From SAR324 cluster bacterium (lineage in GTDB: Bacteria; SAR324; NAC60-12): 64,000 nt of DNA. The notes below the pieces were generated by a model. The model had not been told where the DNA came from. It ran no database searches and saw only the letters and a list, made by a program, of their open reading frames with translations. The stretch is taken from NCBI GenBank assembly GCA_028281495.1, contig JANQJU010000032.1, forward strand, positions 1 to 64,000, in the 5' to 3' direction. The position numbers and the translations under genes are program-made. Shown here one piece after another: positions 7,022 through 17,200 of this stretch (its first letter is position 1; every line of letters starts with the position of its first letter).

Positions 7022-10000
7022 CTACTGCTGAGGGCAATTGTTATTGCCTGAAGTCCATTTTCGATTATTACATTGACCTCTTGGGGAAGGTTTTTTGATC
7101 TCAATATTAGGTCGGTAAGTATTAACGTTGCTAAAATTAATATAATTTGACGAATTTAATTTAAAAAGCTGTATATCTGTAGGTACATTAATCATTGTGA
7201 TAGGGCCAAGAAAATTAAATGTTTGATTTAAACACTGGTCGAACAAGAACCCTATTGCTATGTTCTCTATTCTTGCAGAGCTCGAAAATTTAATTTTTTG
7301 ATTATAACATTCATCAAACAAGAACCCTACTCTATTTGATGGTCTCATTGATATAAATTTCATTTTAGAAGAATTAAACTGAACTCTGCTTCTATGACCG
7401 ATAATTCTCACAATGGACTTATTACATTTCATATTTTTATTATTATTATAATCGTAAAATTTCATTGTAGAATCGTTAAAATGCAATTGAGAAAAATACA
7501 GTCGAGGGTTGCTATTAACTACATAATTATCTAATAGTTGGCCTTCGACACAATGATTTTTAGAAACGCCTTTAATATGCACGTTATCAAAGGTATAACG
7601 ACCGGCACCTTTCAGAGAAATTCCTTTTATACCTCGACTCACGATTTGGCTATTTTCAAAAGTAACATCGTTGGAAACATAAGGGCCTCCTACATGGATT
7701 AATACTTTTTTCGAATCTTTACGAGGATCTTGTATCGTACCTTGAATCAAAGAATGATTGAAAGTAACAACTGAATTAGGAGACCTATGGTATATACTAT
7801 TATTTGAATTCATTATTTCTACTGCTATGCCTGATGTTTCTTGTATAGACGTATGGGTGAATTTAAATCTTCCTGTCGACTTACCTGAAATTTTAACCCC
7901 GTGAGTCGTTCCCTTGAGCACAATAGGCCTAGCTGCAGTTCCAGAAAAAGTGTAATTGCCGTTGGCGTTGTTGAACACGAGTCCATTGCCTTGCGTTATA
8001 TTAATACCAGTACCACTAAAATTAAGATTTGTTTTATCACCATCGCCAAGGCCAAATATCTCTCCATCAGTCGGGTTTATAGAGCCACCAGTAAAGATTA
8101 CTTTAGCGATTGACGATCCGTTGTCTATACTTACGGGTACCTTTATCGTTCTACTTATATTGGCATTAGCAAACGTAAATGTACCGGTCGAACCATCTGA
8201 GATTTTAACCCCATGAGTCGTTTTCCTGAGCATAATCAGGTTAGCCTCTGTACCTAAAAAAGCATAACTACCGTTGGCTCCACTAAAAGCCATTCCTTCG
8301 CCTGCGGTTGCTGTGATATCGGTGCTGTTAAAGGCAAAGTTCCCATGGTCTGTTAACACACTGATGAGCTTCCCGGCACCGCTGTATGTGATCGAACCAT
8401 TCTGAAAGCGGATGGGATTGTTGGCTGTGTTTGTATTCCCCGATAACTTCAGAAGGGCCGTGGTATTGGCGGTAGAATTTCCATTAATCTCGACTCCGCC
8501 GAAGTTCAACGATCCTTTAGCCACATTGCTAATAGCAATCGAACCGGTCGTCCCCAGATTGATTTTTGTTTTTATCTCACCATTTGCATTAAACGTATAA
8601 CTCCCCTGCACCCCATCAAACACCAGTCCCTCACCTGCGGTTGCTGTGATATCGGTGCCACTAAAGGTAAGGTGGCTGCTATCTCCTTTACTGAGGCTCA
8701 ATATTTTTCCATTCCCATTCTGAGTGATCGAGCCGTTCTTAAATTGCAGAGCAGCAGAACTATTGGTCATCGAGATGGGAGCAACACGATAGCGCCCCCT
8801 GATCGTTGTATTGTTGAATAGAAACGAGCCTTTCTTGGTATTGGAGATATGAATACCGCTGGCAACACCTTCCATGTTCATCGTGACGCCGGTAAATGTA
8901 TAAACCGCTTGGGCGTCATTAAAGACCAATCCTTCTCCTGAAGTGGAAAAAATACGAGTGTTGTTGAACGTGAGATCACTTGTGACGGAGCCGCTGACAG
9001 TCAAAGTCGGAAAATCGTTTTTTTGCGTGATAGAACCTTTAGTAAAAGTCACAGGCAATGCACTGTTGTTAAACGCTATTAAAGCCGTTTGATTGGCTCC
9101 GGTGATGTCAACATTGTTAAAAGAGAGGGTTGCATCAGTGCCAACGTTCTCAATCTGAATAGCGCTGTCGGGTCCGTTCATGTGGATAGCTCCACCAGAA
9201 AATCGATATGTCCCCTTCACTCCATCCAAAACTAAGCCGTTTCCTGACCTGGCCGTCAAAGTGATGTCCGATAAAGTTAGATGACTTTTGTCATTCTTTG
9301 CGACGGAGAGGGGACCTAATTTGGAATGATCAGCATTGTTAATGATGCCACCGGAAATCGTCACGGTAGGGGTGCCATAGGGGTTATTCAGATATATTCC
9401 GGCTTCTTGGGTGTACTGAATGCGAACGTTTTTGAATTTTGCGGTGCCATTTGAGTTCCCTGTTATGGCAATCCCTTGCTTAGCACCGTTGATGTTGATG
9501 TTGGCCTTGGTAAAATCGTAAGTCCCGTTTGCGCTGTTTAACAAAATTCCGTGACCGGTTGTTGCGATAAGTCTTGATTGGAGAAAAGTAAGATAGCTTT
9601 CGTCATTGTCGCTTACATTGATCAAATTATTACCATCAATGGTGACGCCATTGAAGGTAATGCTAGCTTTATAATTCCCGGTTAAATTGACTCCAGTTGC
9701 TCCACTTGCCGCAAATATGGAAGAGGTCAAAAAACTGAATGTTCCCTTAGCACTATTAAATTGGAGAGCACTATGGCTATCTGCCTCGATCTCTAAGTTT
9801 TTAAATGTGCCGTTAAAATTGTGGCCTGTATGAAAAATAAAAGCACTTCCATTCTTAGTATATTTGATAGAGCCGCTATTAAAATGTATTTCGGCGTTGC
9901 TTTCACCAACACCCATTCCATATTTTGAGGCATCCCTAATATTGACATCGGTAAACATGTATCTGCCCTTGGAGCGATCAATACTAATACCCGGCGCCTT

Positions 10001-11146
10001 GCCTTCCATGTTCATAGTGGTTGTATTGAAGACGTGTTGACCAGACCCGCCAAGAGCCATCCCAACTTTAGAAGTCCCCGTGATATCCATATTAAAAAAA
10101 GAAAACGTGCCCGCAGAATCGTTTGAGATATTGACCCCGTTTATTGTCCCTTTCATGGACACCTTGCTGTTAAAGTAATAAGTACCGTTGGCACCGTTAA
10201 ATACCAACCCTCCACCGGCGGTGGCACTAATTGCGGAATCTAAGAAGAGAACAAAACTTTTATCGTTCTTTGAAACGGACACGGTGTCAGCGTTTCCACT
10301 CTGAGTAATGGATCCACCTAAAAATATAACTGTGGCATTGCTACCAATAATAGAAACTGGAACCCCCGAGTTATTAGTTATCTTAACGTTATCAAATGAA
10401 AAAGAGCCTTTTACTCCTTGGAGAGTGATACTGCTCAGGTGAGTATGATTGAACGTAATATTCCTCAGTGTCGCGTGGGTTATGTTCCTTCCGACGATTC
10501 CCCTTGTCCCACCTTGAATCGTCACATCATGGATTACATTATTACTGCCAAGTTGTAGAACATCTTTGCCATTTTCCAACCCCTCAATAATGACAGGACC
10601 CGAATGAGTACGGTTTTTTAAGTCGAGAATCGCAGTTTCACCGAGCTTGAGTCGGTGACTATTCGAGCCGCTTGGAGCAACAAGCCTCATGTGATCTTTC
10701 AGAACAATCGTCTGTTTAGGTTGGATCGCTCCATTGTTGCCAAGAAGCACCAATATATCCCCTTGATCGGCTTTGTTTTGGGCCTCGTCAATTTGCATAG
10801 GGCTTGAGTGAGACCCGTCTCCGCCTCCGATTCCGTCCACAAAATATAGGTTCACTTCATTGCCATGAGGATCTTTGTAGGGGATTGGCTCACTGCCATC
10901 GAGATAACGAGTCATGACTTGGGTGCCTTCAAGAAAGACCTGCCTTTCATCTCCTGCACCAAAAATGTCAATAGGTGAGAAAACCAAGAGGCACAGTGCT
11001 TGTAGAAAAACTAAGGAAACAAAAGGCTTAGAAACAGAAGGCTTAGAAACAGAAGGCTTAGAAACAGAAGGCTTAGAAACAGAAGGTGCAGAATCTAAAA
11101 CTGCATCAACAAACCGTTGAGTCGTATTTTTTTCTTTTATAATCAC
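7022..11146 (-). CDS. Giant secreted right-handed beta-helix protein
   Basis: About 1375 residues. After an N-terminal signal region the protein is almost entirely short repeating units such as 'G...ISN...GTFTFNNV.I.G' and 'LVFNGANGTYTF', rich in Asn, Gly, Thr and Ser. This is the hallmark of a right-handed parallel beta-helix (pectate-lyase/adhesin type), and no enzymatic residues stand out. The signal is odd: about 45 residues with tandem PSVSK units precede the hydrophobic core (FVSLVFLQALCLLVF, then IDIFGAG), like an extended signal peptide. GTG 11144-11146 has AAGGAG six bases upstream and is preferred; an ATG at 11159-11161 without such a site would add five residues. It is last of a four-gene operon, 41-56 bases after the giant upstream gene. 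The C-terminus lacks an obvious autotransporter barrel. It is likely a surface or secreted adhesin-like fibre. Confidence 0.8.
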   Translation of the reverse strand: MIIKEKNTTQRFVDAVLDSAPSVSKPSVSKPSVSKPSVSKPFVSLVFLQALCLLVFSPIDIFGAGDERQVFLEGTQVMTRYLDGSEPIPYKDPHGNEVNLYFVDGIGGGDGSHSSPMQIDEAQNKADQGDILVLLGNNGAIQPKQTIVLKDHMRLVAPSGSNSHRLKLGETAILDLKNRTHSGPVIIEGLENGKDVLQLGSNNVIHDVTIQGGTRGIVGRNITHATLRNITFNHTHLSSITLQGVKGSFSFDNVKITNNSGVPVSIIGSNATVIFLGGSITQSGNADTVSVSKNDKSFVLFLDSAISATAGGGLVFNGANGTYYFNSKVSMKGTINGVNISNDSAGTFSFFNMDITGTSKVGMALGGSGQHVFNTTTMNMEGKAPGISIDRSKGRYMFTDVNIRDASKYGMGVGESNAEIHFNSGSIKYTKNGSAFIFHTGHNFNGTFKNLEIEADSHSALQFNSAKGTFSFLTSSIFAASGATGVNLTGNYKASITFNGVTIDGNNLINVSDNDESYLTFLQSRLIATTGHGILLNSANGTYDFTKANININGAKQGIAITGNSNGTAKFKNVRIQYTQEAGIYLNNPYGTPTVTISGGIINNADHSKLGPLSVAKNDKSHLTLSDITLTARSGNGLVLDGVKGTYRFSGGAIHMNGPDSAIQIENVGTDATLSFNNVDITGANQTALIAFNNSALPVTFTKGSITQKNDFPTLTVSGSVTSDLTFNNTRIFSTSGEGLVFNDAQAVYTFTGVTMNMEGVASGIHISNTKKGSFLFNNTTIRGRYRVAPISMTNSSAALQFKNGSITQNGNGKILSLSKGDSSHLTFSGTDITATAGEGLVFDGVQGSYTFNANGEIKTKINLGTTGSIAISNVAKGSLNFGGVEINGNSTANTTALLKLSGNTNTANNPIRFQNGSITYSGAGKLISVLTDHGNFAFNSTDITATAGEGMAFSGANGSYAFLGTEANLIMLRKTTHGVKISDGSTGTFTFANANISRTIKVPVSIDNGSSIAKVIFTGGSINPTDGEIFGLGDGDKTNLNFSGTGINITQGNGLVFNNANGNYTFSGTAARPIVLKGTTHGVKISGKSTGRFKFTHTSIQETSGIAVEIMNSNNSIYHRSPNSVVTFNHSLIQGTIQDPRKDSKKVLIHVGGPYVSNDVTFENSQIVSRGIKGISLKGAGRYTFDNVHIKGVSKNHCVEGQLLDNYVVNSNPRLYFSQLHFNDSTMKFYDYNNNKNMKCNKSIVRIIGHRSRVQFNSSKMKFISMRPSNRVGFLFDECYNQKIKFSSSARIENIAIGFLFDQCLNQTFNFLGPITMINVPTDIQLFKLNSSNYINFSNVNTYRPNIEIKKPSPRGQCNNRKWTSGNNNCPQQ
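11016..11090. repeat. 15-bp tandem repeat coding for PSVSK units
   Basis: Unit GAAACAGAAGGCTTA on the plus strand is perfect at 11031-11045, 11046-11060 and 11061-11075. Degenerate copies lie at 11016-11030 and 11076-11090. It is in frame in the signal region of the beta-helix protein, so copy-number change would lengthen or shorten the N-region by five residues without a frameshift. Confidence 0.9.
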
Positions 11147-11202
11147 AGGAAACTCCTTCATCCATTAATCGAAAATAAAATGATCGAAGCTTCAACTTGC
11201 GA

Positions 11203-14200
11203 TCATGGCAATATGTATTTGCTAGGAAGTTCAACCCGCTTCAGTCTTAAGATCGGATCACCTGTCGCTGACTTACTGGAGAAGAGTGAGATGTCAAAAT
11301 TGAACCAGGAACCTAAAATATTTTGATTGCTGTTTAGTTTGTCTACCGTCCCATAATGGCTTTTGATCCAATGAGAAATGATCGCATTCAAACTACTCAC
11401 ATAGGTTGATTTGCTTATCGGTGAAGCCTGGGACCCATAAGAGACAGCTGTAGACAACCTGAAGGTGATGGGGATGCTAATGGGCTGTAAGCTGAAATTT
11501 TGACTCATTGTGGAGGGATAATTAAAAGTGACGACTGTCTGAAAATAACCGTCTTCTTCACCTTGTGGAGTGGTATAGCTTTTCAGCAACTCATCAAAGA
11601 AGTGAATTAAATGCTGATCAAGCGTCCTGTTTGTAGCAACCCCGTTGGCGACTCCCAAACCAGCCATATTGATAACTGTGTCAGAAACCAACAGGGGGGA
11701 TAGAGGGGATTTATAAGTAACCTCTGGAGTCGTATACCAAAAATCCGTAGGCAGTTCTTTGTTGCGGATAATCTGCATCGTTAAGTTGCCTGTTTGAGAC
11801 ATGAGAATATTGAGAGGTGTCTTGGAAGGGATATCTGTTGCAACGGGCGCTGCGGCAACAATACGCTTAGATAAAAATTCGGCGTTATGGGCAAGGAGAT
11901 AACCCTTACCTTCAGTTGTTGTAAAATGATAGGCAACTCCGTTGGTGGGTAGAGGTTTACTTGGGTCGATCACTGTTTCATATCCTGGGATTTGCAATTG
12001 TGGGAAAAAGCCAAGTTCATTGCTGGGACCGTCCATACTGACAATAGCTCTCCAAGGATCTTCTGGTTTCAGTGGAAATCCCTTGCTATCCACACCCTCC
12101 AAAATCTCAAATTTGGAAGTAGGTTTTGCCGGTTGAGGTGGCCCTCCTCCTGACGATCCGCCAGCATTTGAACCCAAAATATCCCACGAACAATCCGCCA
12201 CATCACCGACCAATGTAGCAAAGGACTCTAAAGCATTGGACATGTTTGTTTGTTTGGGGCTTGGATCTTTTTCTGCGCGGATCTTGTCTAGCTCCGCTTT
12301 CAATTGGGGGTACAAAGTCTTAAACTGAACGAGGGTGTCCAGGAGGTCTTTGGTGTGCGACTTTCCGTGTGTGGAGGTACCCGAGTGATGTTCAGCTACT
12401 TTGCCTAAATCGACGGTCAAGCTAAGCGAATCTTGAGCTACAAAATGATGATGGTAACTCCCATTCAGACTCCATGACTTGGCAAGCTCCATCAATGTAT
12501 TTTGATCAGCACTACTTTCGATATTTGCCAGATCCGTCGCATACTGTCTGTCTAGACGAGGTGTCGAAGGAAACGTTCTAAGGGGGATGGGGATATCTAC
12601 GCTGCCTATTGGAATCGAACTGGGGTTCTTCACAAACTTGAGCCATGACCCTAGTTCATAAGTTGAACCGCCTAATTCGATAGGTTTCCGAAAGTTGTGT
12701 TCTAAAGCGGTGAGGTGAAAGTTCAGTTTGGCATGATAGAAGCTTTGTTCGCGGGCCTTCTTGGGAAAAATACCGATGGGCATGTAAGTGCTCTGACTGC
12801 TAGTTGCTATAGGCGCTTTTCCTGTCGTCATCGTCACTCCATGGTCATCAACCCCAGCAGCTTGGGGAGTACCTAGAAAATTCATTTTGAAGCTAGAAGC
12901 CAAGTTACTATTTGCATTGGTCTTAACAATGGCAACGGACGACATCTTGTAAAAATTGCTTAGCTCTATGAGACATTCCTGTCGGTACATCTCGGTCGCA
13001 GAACGAAGTGCCTCAGCACTGCCGATGCTGTTTGGATCAAGACCTTTAACGTAGTCTGTGAATTTTAGAGCCAGCTTCTGTTTAGCGGTGGAAAGCGCCG
13101 AAACAGCACTTGGGCTAATAATGGCCGCATTGACAAACATTTCTGGCGTGAACATCGTGTCAATTTCCTTCAGAAATGCGCGCATTTCAGCATCAAGATC
13201 GACATTATTTGCTGACACGGATGACGTTGTGCTTGAATCAATCGTAAAACTCGATGTCAGGGTATCGACTGCGATTTTATCCCTTGACTGCAACTTGTTG
13301 GACAGGGGCTTGGGGGCGTAGTAGTAATAAATTGATTGGTTAAAGGCGACCTCAATATTGCCAGTACCAAATCTCACCACCCATATTTGGTGGTCGTTAA
13401 CTTGAGCACCGCTGTTGTCGATCACTCCAACCGCTAGCTTCATGCCACTAAAGATTGTTTCAAAATTTGTAGCAAAAGGCTTCAAATCATTTTGTTTGCT
13501 AGTACTGTTGTGAACGACCATTTGCGGCGGTAACTGAACAGTAGACGAGGTGACTGCGGGGTTGTCTCTAAAGGCCGTGTCTACGTAATTCGTGCGTTTA
13601 ATGATCAACGACACGCTTAAAGGAAAAGTCACTTGCGCGTTGATATCGCCCTTTATTGGAACAGAAATGTTTTTCGTGATCGTGGAAGGTGGAGGAGCAG
13701 GCTTCGTGTCTAGAGTCGTGTAAATTTCATTGAGAATGGTCAGAATTTTTTTCTCCAAATCCGTGTCGTTCACCTGGCTGGTAAAAGTAGTGCTGATCGA
13801 TGCTTTTGTATTATTAGACAGTTGCCATATCGCTTTGGCATAGACCTCACAATCCGTTACCCGGTGGCTGAGTGGAATATCGCCAGAACCGTTACCATAA
13901 GTTGGCATATCAAAATTAAAGTTTAAAAAGATGCAATGGATGGGGGGATTGCCATTGCTACCAGACAAAGAACCGAACGTGTAATCGATATGTAGGTAAG
14001 GGAGCTGCTTTAAACTGATGACTGGGTCTGTGTACGATATCGTGGACCCGGTTGGTAGGGAGAGATTCAGAGCGTCCCACTGGTTCCCAAAAAGGTCGGT
14101 TGGCAACGTGGTAAACTCAGGTGCCGTACCAACATACTGGTAGGGGTTCATAGGGCTTGGTGGCTTGCCGCTACCATCGTGAGCAAATGCAGGTATGCAC

Positions 14201-17200
14201 TTAAAGACATGATCGTAATACCAGGTATTCAAATCTTGTTGAGACTTGTTTTTGGGGCTGATTGTAACTGGGGTATTGCGCTCGTAAGTGTCATGGATTT
14301 TAGTACTCGTCCCCATATTCGTGAGTGTGGCAGTGATTATGTTATACAGATGGTCCAATGTGTTGCCGTATTTCAGATTGCCTGAAATGGGGGGAGGTGG
14401 GGCTGTTCTGGTCAACCTCAGTCCCAACTTGCCTGGGGGAAGGGTTGCGTGAGTCACGCTTTTGCCGGATTCAGCAACATAGAGGTTATCGTACGAATTC
14501 ACTGCATCTTCTAACATCACACCCGTCATATACTTCTTGCGCCCCGTTAGTGTGATTACCAGGCTCACCGCTGCGATACCGTTGCCATCAAATGATGTCT
14601 TGGGCAGCCCTTTGCAATAAAGAAAATAACCTCCCGAATTGGTAATACCTCCGGTCCAGATCTTGTAGATAAAACCCGACATATCAACGGACGAGGGACC
14701 GCCACGCGCTACTTCTAGAAACATACCGTTGGGCGGGTTGGTCTGTGTCGAGAAGTTGCTCTGCATCATAAAAACGTTGGTGTCGTCTACCGATAAAAGA
14801 TTTGCTTCTCTAGTCGAATCTTTACCGTTAGTGTAGCTGATATCAAGGCTAGCGACAGAGGCGGTTGTTAAGGTCCCCTTTTTGTAAGCCTGTATGTCAC
14901 CAATCAATTGCTCCAAACGAATCAAACCAAGCTGGTTTACCATGCCAAGCTGATAAGTATTGGACATATCCTCGGTCCCTTTACCCGGCGCCTGGGGAAG
15001 CGGTATCTTTTTTATTTTAAAATCAACGGTCATGACCCAGGAAGCATCGACGATTGGGGTGGGTTTACCGTTATGAATATGCCCATTTGTATCGGGTTTC
15101 ACTTGCCAAAGCGTGCAGTCTGTCGGCGTGATCTTGCCGGACAGCAAGCCGTTGATCAGCGTCGACGGCAAGTGCCAAATGCTGCTGGATTTATCGGTGT
15201 TGATGCCAGACGTGATTGGGAAATGTTTGTCTACTGTTTTGTGGGCTGGCAAAATTTCTAGAGAGGTGAATTCGCTTGTATTGAGTGTGTGACCGGTAAA
15301 TTGATTAGGCCGAAAAATGATCGGGGTTTTGTCAGTGGTAAGCAGATTTATGTCGCATGCAGCACCGTCCCACCATACGCCCGCAGGGCAGGAAACATGT
15401 ATAAGCAAATTATCACTTATCGCTAGAGGGCTAAAGGGTTGCTGCTGACCCGTCGCACTATATAACGAGCTGGAATTGTATCTCGTTCCATGAAGCATAA
15501 ACCGGGTTGTTTGGCCTGCAATAGAATCCAAGCCTTTGTCTAATGATTGAATTATTTTGCTGATTTCTACCAGGGTAGAATCGGTAGGCACCGCATCGCC
15601 GTCAAGTGCAGTTTTCAGAGCATTGGTCAGCGTGAGAACAATAAAATCAGACAGCACCATGCCTTGCACTTCACTGAAGGAGGTGTCCCCAAAGTGGTCT
15701 TTAACAAGAGCTGTCTCCAGCACACTGTTGGCCGTTATAGTGCCCGCAGTTACGTCGACCGTTGTACCGGGAAACGCGGGGAAAAAGGACGCCCTATATT
15801 GTTTAACACTCGTATCCGGCTTGGAAATGGTAGCTTGAAACAGGCCCGTAAAAAGTGCCTTCAGGTCACTCTCAGTCGGCGCGTTTTCGTTCGCATTGTT
15901 TGAATAAGCGCTGAGGTTTTTGGAAAGAGTTTCGATCTGGTTGCGAGTGACTTTATTTGCCAAAGCTGCGCTGTATGTCGTCTCAGGTGTTGTACTCGCT
16001 GAATTCAATGCCCAGGTCACGATACCGGTAATGAAGTTTTTGTAAGATGTGTTCTGTCCCGAAGATACCGTCTCATCCAGATTCATGGCGAACTGGGCGA
16101 TATAATACCATTGGCCACTCCCGTCACGAGTCGCTTGGGGAAGAATATCGATCTGAAGTGGCATTTTGGAGGTTGTGGTAAGTGCCTGCCACCTTCCACT
16201 TGCCACGACTGGCGCTTCTGACATTCCAACCGCGACCTCGTCAAAAACAGAACCCGTTGACTTGGGCAAGGTCCACGGTTCTTCTGCCGTTCTGTCAGTA
16301 CCAAAGCTAGCCTGCGTGTGGAAGGTCGTTGAAAAATGACAGTGAATATGTATGGAGAAAAGTCCAAGACTGATACTTACAGTGATGGAAACCGATACGG
16401 TGGCCGTCACCTTGGCTTGTGTCTTCTGGTAGGCGGTTAGCTTCAGACTGGCTTTGATATAAGCTGTTACATCAAGTGAGGCCTTCACGATGGCAAAATT
16501 GACCTCTCCCTTGATATGCCCGATTACCTCTAAAACAGCCTTTATCGAGTAATACTCTCCCTCGTGAGCTTGGTTATTGCTCACATACTTGGCAAAAACT
16601 CCCTGGAACAGTCCTTCGAGCATAACACTGGCAGAAGCGCTCAGCGGTCCGCTGTGCCAGAATATCTCTCTTCCCACACGGAAACCGATACCAATCTCAG
16701 TAACCGGGTTGAAAACCCCCCCTCCTTTTCCGGTGATCTTGGGTAATGATTTGGGGTCCAGGCCATTCAGTTTGGCATAATAGAAACCGCCCGCGCCAGC
16801 AAAGCTGTCAGCCGACACCGAGAAGGAATGAGAAAAATCGAGGTTATGTGGAAAGCCGATGTCAAAAGAGAAGTCTCCGTTGGTGTAGATAGAAACGGAA
16901 ATCGAGGGCAAGTTGATATGGACAGTACCGTACTGGATCTTCCGTATTTTGGTCGGGAGCGTCAGAGAACCCGCATACTCACCCACGGTTTTGTTGACCT
17001 TACGGTAAAGTATTTCAGCCTGAAGCCCTGCCAGAAGGTCCAGTTTATTGTTTTTTTTATTACTTTTACTTGTTGTTACATCCACCTTCAGACCGTAGAT
17101 GAGCGGGTCTAAAAAGATGAACTGCACGTCGGCCTGACCGAGAAACGTGGCATGGGCGCCCAGGAGCCATCCAGCTGATTTGGAGAACTCAAGACCCTCT

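Noticed and set aside
11016..11090. Short regular repeats as a CRISPR array
   Set aside because: The 15-bp units are contiguous, have no spacers and are in frame within the signal region of a protein.
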